Numbered from the stretch's first letter, positions 24,700 through 36,479 are shown. The stretch is DNA of 64,000 nucleotides from Scortum barcoo (GCA_023238725.1 CM041546.1:21832085-21896084), one strand, 5' to 3'. Notes: a model not told the origin generated them from the letters alone. A program made the numbers and translations.

Positions 24700-26780
24700 G
24701 AGAGCATTTCCTGTACTGATTCATTCTCCCCTCCATCATTTGTGAAGCTCACATCTCTGTTAACAAAAGGAATCAAATACGTCTTTGGCTGCATGCATGC
24801 GTTATTTTTCACTGACATTCTCATGTTGCAAGATTAGCGTGGTATCCTTTTTAATCTCACCGGTTACTGTATGAATCACCCGGGCCAGAGAGCATACAGT
24901 TACAAGGGGATGATAACAATAACAGCTGTCAAGGGTGATCAGCAGGCCTGGATTAACAACCAGTAAACGCAGACCCCCAACCCCTCCGGGGCCCTAAATT
25001 ACACAGATACACTTTATGTCATTTGGTTTTGGCAATTAATTACAAATTACTTGCAACAATAAAGGGAAACTGCAAAGAAAAAAGGGAGGCAATGGCTGGT
25101 ACTCAAATCAAAGACATAAATAGAGCCAAATGAGGACTCCTAGCTGAGTTTTAAAAATGTGTTTCTACCTGTAATTGAACAAAAGAAATGAGGATTAAAG
25201 ACTGACCTGTCTGAGCTGCCCTGCTCTTACCTATCCAAAACAAAACAAAACCAAAAAAAAACATTTCAAGCTTCATCCCTGCTCTAAGTGATCCCCTACA
25301 AACAAGTTTCTTTCTTTCATTTACTGAAAACTGAATCTGGCCTGGCCCCAGCTAATAAAATGAAACTTGAATGTGTATAACTTCACACTTCCCTAAAATA
25401 CAGTAACAAGAAGATTAACTAAAGCAGGTTCTTTAAACGAGCTAATCTTGAGGTTCAGCCTTGTAAAACAGTCCTTGTGTCACAATGTCATTTTAAGAGC
25501 TATATTAACTTATCTTAGTTTACATAGTGCTCACATAGGATGTATATCTTAGTTTATTTGTGTTTAATCAGATTACCACAGAGTGACTAAGCCTGGGTAA
25601 TACTATTCCAAGGTAAGGACAGTGTTTGATCTCTGGGTGTCCGGGTATATAATGAACATGAAATGCGTGGTCTGCTATTTGTACAGTATTAAATGGGAAC
25701 TTGGAGGTGACAGTGTGGTAGGTGAGGGGTCAGTGGTGGTTGGTAACCGACTAACTAGTAACTTATGAGTAAGTTATGAAAAGTTTTAAACACAGATAAA
25801 GTTGAAAGCAAAAGCAAGAAAAGACAGACTCCACATCTTGACCTCATCAAAAAGGCTCATCTTGGCTCGTCATACAGAGGAAATTACATCAAAAACACTT
25901 GAGGAACCTCTTGACGCCCATGGCTCACTTTTTATAATTAAAAAAGTATATTTTAGACCCATTTTGATGGACTCCTCAGCGGAAGATCTATTTTCATTAA
26001 GATAGACAGCTTTTTATGTTTTTGACAGATTATATTACTAGTTACAAATCCCCTGCTTGACGCAATATTGGTGACTATGTTATAATCAGGGGATGCCAAA
26101 GAGTTTGATGGACACTGTGGGCAGGATATCCCAGCCCTGAAGCTCATTTTGAGGACATGTAAATATGCTCATTTGCAGAGGGTGGAAGAGTAATAAAACA
26201 TGCGGGCCGCTCCTTCACCAGGGCCTAGTTAAGCTTGGCTCTGCCTCTGTGTTTGGGCCCAGCAGGCAGTGTGTCACAGCAGCCTCTCTGTGTGTGGCCT
26301 CCTTGTTTTGTCATCATTTCTTATGTGTTTAGGAATCGTCTGCAACAATCTGACCGCAGCGTGTCGTCTTGTGAGCTGAATGTGGAGAAAGCGCACACGT
26401 GGCCCGGGTGCCCCCTGCTCCGCTTAGCTGTAAACATATGCAAACGCGCAAATACGAAGATGCACACACATGTAAACAAAACACACACAGACACCCAAGC
26501 ACTCTGTGTTGCCGCCTCCTCGACTGATTTATGATGGGCCATAAAGATATAATTGCTTTGGTTACATATGGAGGATCAGAAGTGCCACATGCAGAGAGTT
26601 GTAGCTGTCCCATTGTCGGCTGCTGCCCTCTGTGTCGCAGTCGTCCTCGAACAATTGAGGGGAACACCTGAGCTGTTTTCCATATGATGCCAGCATCGGC
26701 AGGGGGGTGGGAGGGGGTAGAGGAAAGCACCAGGACATGGGCGGCTGTCTTGCTAATGGGACACTTAGACGTCTGGGCTT
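24700..26780. other. Non-coding; possible transposon scrap at 24947
   Basis: CAGGCCTGGATTAAC at 24954-24968 with GGGGCCCTAAATT shortly after resembles one terminus of a DNA transposon family, but the partner end is not found. 26160-26600 is balanced in composition with CpGs. The remainder is AT-rich and featureless. Confidence 0.35.
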
Positions 26781-26796
26781 ATGTCATTCAGTCCCA

Positions 26797-26936
26797 GCGC
26801 GGCGCATCCTATCGCCCCCCTATCGCAGGGATCCAGCTCCGCGACGATCGATCTGCGGCTAGCCTCCTCCACCCCGGCGGCCGTGGCTCAGGCAACCGGA
26901 GCCGTCAGGGTCCTGAGGCGTCCCTCTCACCGTCTA
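26797..26936. other. Small CpG-dense patch
   Basis: About 17 CpG dinucleotides in roughly 140 bp (GCGCGGCGC, CCGCGACGATCG, CGGCGGCCG), far above the surrounding sequence. Open frames on both strands cross it but look like composition artefacts. It could be a small CpG island or an unmethylated regulatory element. Confidence 0.4.
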
Positions 26937-27589
26937 CCACCCTCCCAACCCCACACACACGCACATGCACACACACATACACAGTACTGTCCCACTGCCC
27001 CTCCAACTCCTGGCCTGACCTTGATCTGCCTCTGGAGAACCCTGCAGGAGCACTTTGTCGTTGCATTCTGAGCACACAGACAGAAGCATAACTACTCCGA
27101 TGAAAGAAGAGAGAGAGAGACGAGGGCCAAATGAATTCCAAAGTCATGCTGAAGATCATCCCCAGACTCACTCCCGATGAACGGTCTGTAATAAGATGTA
27201 CGCTGCAACTAGTAACGTGATGATGAAATAAAATGGCAGTTATGCTGTGAACCTCCAGCTGATGGACACTAAAAAGCAAATGGCCACAAAAATGAACTAA
27301 AAGTTAACAGAGCATATACACAGAAACACAAGAAACTTAAATCACTGACTATTTAATATATTCACTGAACAGATCTGTTGTAGCTAACAAAGTAAATTAC
27401 TTTTCTTTACAGATTAACAGCACAGGTACAAAGAGACTAAGTCAGTTCAACTTTAGTTACAATCATATTTGCAACACAGGTTCATCTGCATTTTAAAAGA
27501 ATATTATGAACATACAAGTTGTTGGCACTATTGCTCAGTTTTTCTGTATTTCTGCACTACCCTGAGACCGCCTGTCAATCAGCTTCTTT

Positions 27590-27875
27590 CTGGGTCATGC
27601 TAGCATGGTTATAGGGATGGCAACAGTCAGTTGCCACTTTATTATTACTTAATTATAACAAATATCAATTGGATGCCATGAAATGTGGTACAGATATCCA
27701 CGGTGCTGAGAGGACGAATCCTAAAGGTTTCTCTGGTCCCCTGACTTTAACTCTACTGCCGTTATAAGATTAACATTTGTGGTTTTGAGGGAAATATCTT
27801 GACAACTATTGGATAGATTACCGTGGAATTTCCTACACTGACGGCCAGGATAATTATAACAACTTTGGTGACACA
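27590..27875 (+). mobile_element. Degraded teleost interspersed repeat, copy B
   Basis: Same family as 17214-17578. Blocks in order: GCTAGCATGGTTATAGGGATGG, TTGGATGCCATGAAATGTGG, GGACGAATCCTAA, GGTCCCCTGACTTT, GATTAACATTTGTGG, ATATCTTGACAACTATTGG and ACAACTTTGGTGAC. Part of the motif set recurs inside the copy (TTGGATGCC, then TTGGATAGATTACCG), giving an internally repetitive structure. Non-coding. Its formal class is unknown to me. Confidence 0.6.
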
Positions 27876-27879
27876 CACA

Positions 27880-29800
27880 TGCCACCTAATGCTTCAATCC
27901 ACTGTTGACTTTTATAGGATTTAACCAAAACCACAATCTTTCCCACTATGAACACATTATTGTGCCTGAGTTGCCAGGAGTGGAAGAGGCAAACGCCGTC
28001 ATACACAGTGGATGTGTTGCAGGCACCTTTATGACACATTTATGTTCATTACAAATGTTTTGTGTGACATTTTTCAGGTACATTAGATATAACCGTTTCC
28101 TCATTATGTTGTCAGGAGACTTACTGTTGCAGACTACAGGTTGAATCCTTCTCTGTCTTATACAGAGGTGGTTCCTGTATTGCCATGATCGTGCAGGTCA
28201 TCTGTCATGACTCATAGCTTCTCGTGTTGCGTGGATCTCTTGGCCCCGCAGTGAACAATGAGCCGTGAGCAGGGTGGGGGCCTATACGCTTATGAGTGGC
28301 CCTCCACCTCTTCCCATCATTGTCATCTAATATTGATGCTGTGTCTTCTTTGCTAAGCTCCCGTAATGAGGGGCTGATTTGAGATCAGGACGCTGATAGA
28401 GATGAGAATCTGCATATGCTCTCTCATGAAAACGGAGAAGGGTCCTCTTAAAATAACCCGGTTTGTCTGGCTGCATAAACCCTCAGCATAAACAGACAAG
28501 AGGCAGATATCTCAAGTGTGACTGGAAAAGTGAGGTGATTCCTCGATGCAAACCTGACTCAGGGGTTATCTGTCAGCGCCGGGATTATGAAGAAGAAATG
28601 ACACCATGAATTAAATTCCCATGAATTCAAAACTAAAGCATCAGAGTGGACCAGTTGCCTTATTTATCAGTTACAAAATATTTTTAAATAGGTCTCTCTA
28701 AATATTTATGTGAAATTGAAACCTTTTATGTCTCTGCTTTACTTTTTCCCTTTTTTTTCTCTCTCTCACACACAAACACAGGCGAGCGTTCACAAAACAC
28801 ACTTTGAAATACAGGATGTGAATACCCTGATGTTCTGCAAACCAAAGTTTGTTGTTGTCTGCATGCAATACCAAAAAGCCTATATTGAAAAAAAAAAAGG
28901 ATTTGCAATCACGCTATTGCAATGACGCCGTTGTTTATAAAAATGGAAACACGCACAGAAAGCGCGCTGAGTGGCTGGAGGGGGCTTGTTTGCAGTTTGC
29001 TTGTATTCTAATATCTCCTTTATGCAAAGCTTTACTGAAACACTGTGTGTGGTCCACTTCGGTCCGGTCTGTCGAGCGGATGGCCGCGGTGGCCGCGTTG
29101 TTGTCTTTTTGACTACATTTTTCAACATTGGCCAGTGTTGCTTATAATAAAACCAGATTATGAAAACATTTTGGAGTCCCGACATGCACTGACAAATTCA
29201 AATATCAACAAGGAGATATGACAAAAAGGGCACCCAAAGCACTCTGCCAATGCTCGTGTAAACAGCATTAGTAAATGAATTGGAGGTTATTGTGACATTA
29301 TTTGTCTATATTTCATCATTCTATTTTCAGGTTTGTTCTATAAACAGCTGGAATTCCAGGGAGTCAACCAAGGTGGGGGTTTCCAGGTTATTCTAGTCTC
29401 TTCGTGTTCCTCCACAGTAGATCACCACCTCTGGATATCTTCTAATTTTATCAAATCAGATTGCTAAACTAGATATATGATGATTTTTTTATTCAGATTT
29501 AAGGTATGATTTTTTTTATTTTGGACAATAAATTACAGAATCTGTGTTAAGCTTCTTAACATTGCCTGGAATTTCTATTCTGTTTTTAACCACCTGTTGG
29601 AGGCTACATCCCAGAATCATTCAACACACAGTCCTTGTTTCTTCAGTACATAGCTACAGAGTCCCCCTGACGGTGACTCCCCCCCACCCCTGCCCACAAC
29701 CACCCCTCCAGAGAAATATCACACTGTTGTGGGTGCTAATCATGTTGAGCGGTTTAGTCTTTCATAAACAAAGTGCAAAAATTAGGACACACTAACAATC
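27880..29800. other. Non-coding, no gene
   Basis: Unique DNA. 28230-28620 has balanced composition and may be regulatory (GGTTTGTCTGGC, CCATGAATTAAATTCC). A CpG-containing stretch lies at 29058-29100. An ATGATTTTTTTATT motif is repeated at 29478 and 29506. No recognised family or exon. Confidence 0.4.
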
Positions 29801-29809
29801 TGGTAATTC

Positions 29810-30170
29810 AGTAGCGGTCGGCGGACGTTGCTGCTATTCCATTTCAGGCTGGATTATGAATCCGTGTGCAAAGCCGTTGCCCTCTTAATGATGGGCCTGT
29901 GATATTACAGCTGCTCACAATTAGCCAGGACTCCCCCCGGCCGCCAGAGCTCCCCTACGTAAATAAACGGTGGGTCGGGGGAGGCTGGGCACAGTAAGCG
30001 CTGAAACAACACGGCTGATTTGGACATCTGGTGCGGTAATAGAAACGTCTCTTCCACACTTTGACGTAATGAATAGGGATCAGAGTCCTGCTTTAAAAGT
30101 GACTTGTGCGGATGATGAAGATGTGGCGTGCTTCATGCATCACCGTTGCTTGCATGCTTACGCTTGAGCG
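29810..30170. promoter_or_regulatory. Candidate conserved non-coding element
   Basis: Contains CTCTTAATGATGGGCC, GTGATATTACAGCTGC, CACAATTAGCC, CTACGTAAATAAACGG and GACGTAATGAATAGGG, with several CpGs and no low complexity. Enhancer-like texture. A 65-codon frame across it is not recognisable. Confidence 0.35.
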
Positions 30171-30254
30171 TGCGGAGGGGAGGGCTATTCCAGGTCAGAG
30201 GGAGAGATGAGTGTTGAAGTAAAACATGAGAAAAAAAACAAGACAAAGGCTAGT

Positions 30255-30424
30255 AAGGCCCAGTCTGAGATGACAAAATGACATAATCAGAGTTATTTTC
30301 TCAGACTTGACAAAGCTCCTCTAGAGCCACAGAAGACAATATACTGTACAGCAGTTTCCGCAAGGCGAATACTGACACGTAAACTGAGTTTCAAGTTTAA
30401 AAATCAGCGGAGTGCCCCTTTAAG
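30255..30424. mobile_element. Possible non-autonomous transposon fragment
   Basis: GCCCAGTCTGAGATGAC near the left and AAAAATCAGCGGAGTGCCCC then TTTAAG on the right resemble one end of a non-coding teleost element whose terminus reads TTAAAGGGGCACTCC on the other strand. The second terminus was not located. It lies directly upstream of the transposase fragment but probably belongs to a separate element. Confidence 0.35.
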
Positions 30425-30503
30425 AAACTATCAGAGCCAAAATGTTGTTTTTTGCACGTGTTGTAAAAATTCTTAAAGCACAATCTGAACAGCCTCACCC
30501 GAG

Positions 30504-30760
30504 CTCTCAAGTTTTCCGTCTCTAACTGTTCAGCATGGAAGTGGATATGTAATCTAATGATCTACTGGTGTTCATTAGGTCTGATGAGTGCTCTTCTGCA
30601 TCATAATGGCATCATAATGGCAGAGGAGTACAAGTCCATTCTACAGGACCAAGAGCACCCAAGGGTACAACCAGTGTTCCCCTATGATGTGCCCATTTTC
30701 CTAGATGGTAATGCTCTTATATACTTTGGCCTACCCTGCAAAATGAGTCAAATGTGGTAG
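30504..30760 (+). pseudogene. Tc1/mariner-type transposase fragment (broken)
   Basis: The frame from 30557 reads an AEEYKSIL...HP..Q..FP...F-L-D-G-N segment that follows the central catalytic region of teleost Tc1/mariner transposases, which act in the nucleus to cut and paste the element. In the family the second catalytic aspartate lies in a D-N pair; here codon 30707-30709 is glycine, followed by N at 30710. Upstream homology (TVQHGSGYV, codons from 30525) is in a different frame and is followed by a stop, so a frameshift separates the two parts. Similarity fades after about 30720, and neither terminal repeat nor the third acidic residue is present. This is a dead fragment, identified from remembered family pattern. 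Confidence 0.6.
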
Positions 30761-30769
30761 TTACACAGA

Positions 30770-33000
30770 TATTTAAGTGCGAAAGGTTCTGATTTGGCAT
30801 ATTTAGGTGTATAACTTTACTCCCACAAGTCTGAATTTCATATGAAAAAAATATGTTTACAAAATCTAAATCTGCTACTTGTTGAATCGCATACAAACAA
30901 AAGTGAAGTTTTTCCATTTCATTTGTTGTCTAAACGTTTCCTCATTAATTTTCTCATATTACGTTGACCCTCACCTGGGTGAGTGGAGCTGGAGCAGTTA
31001 GCCAGAGCCTCTCTCCTTCAGTCCAGTGATCAGTAATCAGGCTGCTTTGATACATAGTTTCGTAACCTTGACTTTCAAGATAAAGTTGGCCCTATCCATT
31101 GGAAAGGTCAGGGCCAGCTGTTAATTAACCAAGAGGGAAATGAACTAATGGGGCTTTTCGAGTGGCATTTAACGAGACACCTAATCCCATGGAAAGAACA
31201 GTCACAGTATCACATTTTTTATTTGGTGTACAGTTCCACGCACAGCGACGGCAGACATGCAGATCTGGTGTTCGACATTTTACAGCTACAATTTGTATGC
31301 CGTTTGGTAATTTCAGATGTTTGGAGTTATTTTATTCAGCTTCATTGTGTTTACTTTTTTTTTACTGCACGAAACAATGCACATTTTTCTTACATCTGAG
31401 ATGACAGCAGATTATATCTTGACCATTAGTGCCTCCTGCTGTGAGGGCTGACAAGTTATACTGGCCAACAGAAGGTAAAGGTGTGAGCAGGTGTGTGGTT
31501 AGAAAAACGTTTTGTTTACAAGTGCCTAAAAGAATACAACTACTTGTGTTGTAATATTCTATCACTCATTTATGAACATGGAATTCATGATAAAACAGAA
31601 AACCAAAGCTCAAGATTTCTCTTAAAATGTGGCATTCATTTTCCAAACTCACTCCTTTATTTTCCCTACCTGTGTAAATCTACAGTGGCTTGAGTGCGTC
31701 CCAACATGCATTAGGTGGAAACTCAGCGAGGCACCCACTCATTCACAAGGCCATCAAGTGTAGACCAAACACTTAAGTTCATATTTATGGAAATTCAGAG
31801 TCAACCTGGCTTGTAGAGGAAGCTCTGGAGAGCTCAGGCCAAACACACAAACACCCCACAGAAAGCAAATCCACATCCTGTTATCTGTGACGCCAGTATA
31901 ATATCAGCAACTCTTAATGTTCCTTACGCTGATTTACACCCCCCAGCGACTTCACACAGTGACTGCCACTCTGTGCGGGTTTGATCACGTATCTGCCTGA
32001 GTGGCCGTGACTGTTGCCGCTGCTGTGCTTTCCATACACGCAATTGTATATGCAAGTGCTTGGCCTCAGAATAGCGTTTACACACTGTGTGCACAGGCTT
32101 TGGGAGCTAACGTGGCATGCAGCGCACGCAGGATGCACAGGTTGCTGGCAATTTAACAACAGCAGTCTCTCTCAAAGCAACTGGTGCGACGTGCGTCACG
32201 CTGCTCCAAGCGTCACCTGTAGTTTCTCCTCCCTTTCACTTCTCGCAGGCCTCCATTTTGTGGTTTTACGCTGCGACGCGGGGTGCACGCTTTGTCCCTA
32301 ACGTGTCTTTACTTTCTCCTTCCCTTTGCCTTTATCTTGCTCTTTTTCTACCCTCCTCCTCGTCCTAACCCCCACCCTTCCCCCCGCAGCTGTACATGCA
32401 TGATGCCTTGTATCACCATCTGGTCCACATTGGGGACTGCCACTGTCATCTGCTGATAATTACTGTCACCTGCACATTGCGCAAAAGTGCGATAAACACT
32501 TGGCGTTACCAGTGGCGAGCCGCGGCACCACAACGCTTGTTTAGGCCGCCTCGGTGCTGGTGGGAGAGCGAGCTGGCAGCAAAAAGAGAGAGAGGAGAGA
32601 GAGTCTCAATGCAACACACAAGGGATTCTTTGCAGTACCATGTGCCTTTTCAGAAAAAGTCCAGGTGAAAAGAGCGTGCCAGTGTCAGGGTTCAGACCGA
32701 ACATACAGGATTCATCGCCACACTGACTTTGCCACATCCCCTGTTTGTCATTACTGCCATGATTTTCAGGTCACGGCACAGAGGGTTTCCCACTCGCATG
32801 TTTATACATCTAAATCACTGACCTTTGCTTGCACAGGAAATCCATCTGTGCTGATATACAGTATCTCAATGATAAATACTTCCCTTCAAATATTTATAAT
32901 AGGATCAGGAAACCACAAGAACATAATAGTTTAAATTAGGCCCATCAAATGCAAGTGGCTTGTTAGACAACATCCAATTTTTGAAGTTCAGGATACTCTT
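30770..33000. other. Non-coding, partly enhancer-like, no gene
   Basis: Unique DNA. 30960-31180 (TGGGTGAGTGGAGC, TTAATTAACCAAGAGG), 31690-31990 and 32360-32480 have a conserved-element feel. A short purine run (32579-32605) is present. Open frames of 80-126 codons at 32014-32301 and 32554-32934 show no recognisable domain. Confidence 0.4.
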
Positions 33001-33008
33001 TTCACACG

Positions 33009-33051
33009 CTGTGGTGGGTAAAAAAAAAAAAAGAAAAAATAAAAGAAAAAA
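33009..33051 (+). repeat. A-rich simple sequence
   Basis: Forty-odd bases of A runs broken by G and T. Could be a retroposon tail, though no body is recognised. Confidence 0.8.
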
Positions 33052-33153
33052 GGAAAACCTCAGGAGTCAAGGGTTGCAATCATAATGATTTAACGATGGG
33101 CTTATCCCCACTGCAGTACAGTGTAAATCCTAACAGCCAGAGAATATAGCTTT

Positions 33154-33167
33154 GTCCCCTCTGGTGG
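33154..33167 (-). promoter_or_regulatory. CTCF-like motif, minus strand
   Basis: The reverse complement CCACCAGAGGGGAC matches CCASYAGRKGGCRS at 13 of 14 positions. Candidate only. Confidence 0.25.
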
Positions 33168-33486
33168 TTTATCCTCCGGTGCTTCAGTCTCTAAATCTGC
33201 CGGTGACACTGACAATTATTTGACCCTTGTGAGGAAGTTGAACACTCAACCGCTAAAAACACAAAGGTTTAGAGGTTTGGAAGCAAAGCAATTATGTGTT
33301 TATGTTTTAAATACATGTGCAGACTTCCTTTAGGTCTTAAAAAAGATTCTGTGTGTAAAGGCGTTCTCATTTAAATGACTTGAATCTCTGTTATGTCTGT
33401 TATCTGTTATGTCTGCTTTACAAAACATGTTCGTTTTTAATTGCACAAAAGTTGGTGACAGTTTTTCATTTGGTAGGTCCCTGTTT

Positions 33487-33504
33487 CTATCTATCTATCT
33501 ATCT
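33487..33504 (+). repeat. (CTAT)n microsatellite
   Basis: Four to five CTAT units, 70 bp upstream of the TA/GATA tract. Confidence 0.9.
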
Positions 33505-33576
33505 CATCTGTCTTGGCTTCAATGTAAGATGTTTATGAAATGCTCTTTTCTTCTTTTTATTTAAAATTAATCTCCT

Positions 33577-33658
<82 letters not shown>

Positions 33659-33661
33659 TAT

Positions 33662-33736
<75 letters not shown>
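33577..33736. repeat. Compound (TA)n-(GATA)n microsatellite
   Basis: About 80 bp of TA repeats followed directly by about 80 bp of GATA repeats. The GATA block runs straight into the 93-bp inverted-duplication copy starting at 33735. Long, pure and likely unstable. The Tyr/Ile/Ser-rich frames across it are artefacts. Confidence 0.95.
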
Positions 33737-33737
<1 letters not shown>

Positions 33738-33827
33738 AGCCTGAGCTTCATATGGTAACCTCCAGCAAATAATATGACATCCACTCTTCTGCATGTCCTG
33801 ATTTATGATTGGTTGACTTGTCCTCCT
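33735..33827 (-). repeat. Inverted duplication, copy 1 (93 bp)
   Basis: The reverse complement of this segment matches 36139-36231 at 90 of 93 positions (differences: A/G, A/T and A/G within the unit). The match starts exactly at the end of the GATA tract and stops sharply at 33827. No transposon termini are visible at the edges. It is probably the derived copy because it abuts the microsatellite while the other copy sits beside motif-rich unique DNA. Confidence 0.9.
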
Positions 33828-33829
33828 TG

Positions 33830-35280
33830 ACTTGTTTATTTACAGTTTGTTTCCAGTCAACAGGTGTGTGTAGGCTATGTGGAGATGCTGTGGGGTCACA
33901 GTTATGTACAGTGTCATGGTAAAAAGATGACCTTAATAATGTCTCCATTATTTTTGTATAGATACATACAGCCTTTATTTCAACAGCTGCTGGCTGAAGC
34001 AGAGAGATGGGTCAACCTGGGTCAAATGAACCAGACACTCATTTTGGAGACATTGTCTGGTGATAACGAGATAATTTATCTCATTAATCTGTGTTAGCTA
34101 ACGGCATGAAAAAAATATTGCAAGCACAGCTGTAAAGTACATGATAATAATTTTGGTTAAACAAATAAAAAAGAAACTGAGGTAGTAATATAACATTGGA
34201 TAATACAACCAAGGAAGTTTATTCTTTTTTTTTTTTTTTCGAATTTAGAAATTTGAATTTCTCTTCACTTTTTGTCTAATGAATGATACTTTAATTTTCA
34301 CTAAAGAACAGCATTTGAACATGTATATTTGAAAATTGCATCTAAAGTGTTAATCCTGAGGGGTGTTTCCCATGGCATCAGCTTACTGACCTTTGAGAGC
34401 AGGCGTTGCTATGACACACTCTCAACTGCCATGGTGTGATACATACTGGAGCATGTCATAATCCTGTATTACATGAACGCTGATTAAAATATATAATATA
34501 ATATTTTATCTACTTTTCAAGCCCACGTGGTGTTGGTCGTCCTTTACAACACTCCACATTTGGACCCATCGTCCTGCAAAGTATTGTAAGTAAGCTTACT
34601 TACTTACAATACTTTACGATGTAAGTTAAAGTCAGCAGTGAATCCCATGAGATGTTACTTTTGTACATTTTGTTCATGTTATTTCAACACTGTCATCCTC
34701 CGCTCTGACAAACTGTTGTGTTCATTTCATATTTTTATTTTACAGAGGTAGTGAGCTGATTAGCCTCATCTTCATCTATTTAATGGTTACAGTTGGGGTG
34801 ACGGCAAATAACCAGAGCGTAAAAACTCACAGCGGCGAGTCGCCCTCTAACCTCAGTGCCCTCTGTGTTACTGTGCCATTTGAATCACAACCTCGAACAA
34901 TGTAAAGAGTCAGAGAGTGATACAAGGAGCGCTCAAATCACAGATGGGACAAAGCAACGGCTAACAACGTCAGTCCCCAGGTGGCTGACCATTGGAAGTT
35001 AAGTGACATTATACATTGCAGGTCTAGCAAAAAAATAAGAACAATAATTACACTTTGTAACAAAAACGTACACAATTGAAACAAAGGCTATATACTGATT
35101 TCTAAGCAAAAAATAATTTTACTTTCTGTTGGACATAAAAGCTCCTGTTTTTGTCTAATTTAAAGAATGTGTGCACTATTATAATGTGCACAACCTTAAT
35201 GTTTCATCATATTTCACACACCTCTTTGCTTCCCATGGGGCCATGATCTTTTGAACACTACGTGCTTAAAAATCCTCTGA
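33830..35280. other. Spacer of the inverted duplication, no gene
   Basis: Unique AT-rich DNA between the two 93-bp copies (the spacer continues to 36138). Contains a T run at 34227-34240, a perfect 17-bp hairpin at 34578-34615 and a patch at 34340-34460 (TGACCTTTGAGAGC, GGCGTTGCTATGACAC) that may be regulatory. No exon. Confidence 0.4.
34578..34615. repeat. Perfect 17-bp hairpin, 4-nt loop
   Basis: Arms 34578-34594 and 34599-34615 are exact reverse complements (AAAGTATTGTAAGTAAG and its complement) around loop CTTA. Too short and symmetrical for a typical microRNA precursor. It may have arisen by template switching. Confidence 0.85.
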
Positions 35281-35559
35281 AGGAGAACCGGGTGCAGCTT
35301 CACCTGTCTAACCTTACCTAAGTATATTAATGCCTTTTCCTTGACAATCGGGGCAGTGGGGAAAAATGTCCCTGATTGGAGTTCCTAAACTGTCCCCAGT
35401 GGCCTGAGAGCAGCTGATAATTGTGAGCGGGATAGATGTGTATATCAAATAGTTTACAAAATGAAGCCAGCTGTGTTTCCCCTGCATACTGCGGCTTCCT
35501 GACACGCACCATTAAACCTTATTAGCTGCTTCCTTTAACTGAGATCCTCCTCACCCCAT

Positions 35560-36110
35560 CTTCCACCCCTCATATTAACGTTTTTCTGTTCCTCCAACTG
35601 GAAATTATTTGCTTTATTGTAGAGTGTCAACCTCTTGCTGTAGTTTTCTGACGCGACATAATTGGCACTTTAGAATATAATCATGGATGAGGGCTGGTGT
35701 GATTGTGGTCTTTTATGCACAAATTTCAGCAGATTGTTGATCACTTTGTTCTGCCTTCGCCCCCTCGGTCTCGCTGTGCGTGCGACTCATCTCTGATCCC
35801 TGTGTCAGTCTGGGTACCCTACTCCCAGAGGTCCCCTCTTCTCCGCGCCGCTCACAAGCCATTAGCTTTGAAATGACTCATAAAGAATCAATTGAAAATG
35901 ATCACAATAGGAAGTGAATATCTGAGGGGACGCCGCGTGGCTCGCGAACAGATGTTGGCATACACGCCGCGTGTCAGACACATTATTGCTTTATTCAGAC
36001 ATTACCAGAGCAGCCAAATGGGAGAGACAATTGCGACAATGTTTAGATATGACAATAATTTCTTGGAACGCATGAGAGAAGAAGAGAAGCTGAAATGACT
36101 GCAAATACAC
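35560..36110. promoter_or_regulatory. Candidate conserved non-coding element
   Basis: Motif-rich unique DNA: GGAAATTATTTGC, GACATAATTGGCAC, ATATAATCATGGATG, GATTGTTGATCAC, AAAGAATCAATTG and GCGACAATG. A 68-codon plus frame at 35892-36098 gives a non-repetitive, charged peptide but with no recognised domain and no splice context that I can defend. The regulatory call is by texture. Confidence 0.35.
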
Positions 36111-36138
36111 GAACAGGTTGGTTGTTGAATACAGCCAG

Positions 36139-36231
36139 AGGAGGACAAGTCAACCAATCATAAATCAGGACGTGCAGAAGAGTGGATGACATATTATTTG
36201 CCGGAGGTTACCATATGAAGCTCAGGCTTTA
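36139..36231 (+). repeat. Inverted duplication, copy 2 (93 bp)
   Basis: Partner of 33735-33827 in opposite orientation, 90/93 identical. Contains CCAATCATAAATCAGG, a PBX/HOX-like composite on the other strand (TGATTTATGATTGG). It sits between two motif-rich blocks, so it may be the ancestral copy of a regulatory sequence. Confidence 0.9.
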
Positions 36232-36479
36232 ATAAGCCAAGCTATGAAAATGATGTATTGCAGGGGGGTGAGAATGTTGATGTAACTCAAAGTTGTTGAA
36301 GTAATTACTTCTTGTACCTGGGTGGTCCCAGTGAGAATAGAGTGCATGATGTGTGTGTGTCCACGTGTGTGTGTATGTCTATATGGTGGTGCAGGCCTTC
36401 CACAATTGATAGCTTCCGAAGTAGACAGATATAGTAACAGCAAAAACAGGGCGGTTGTCTGATAATAATAAAATTGGAG

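Noticed and set aside
33487..33736. CRISPR-like or satellite array
   Set aside because: Pure tetranucleotide and dinucleotide repeats without unique spacers; eukaryotic context.
33557..33794. Ser/Ile/Tyr repeat frames on the minus strand
   Set aside because: Translation of the TA/GATA microsatellite.
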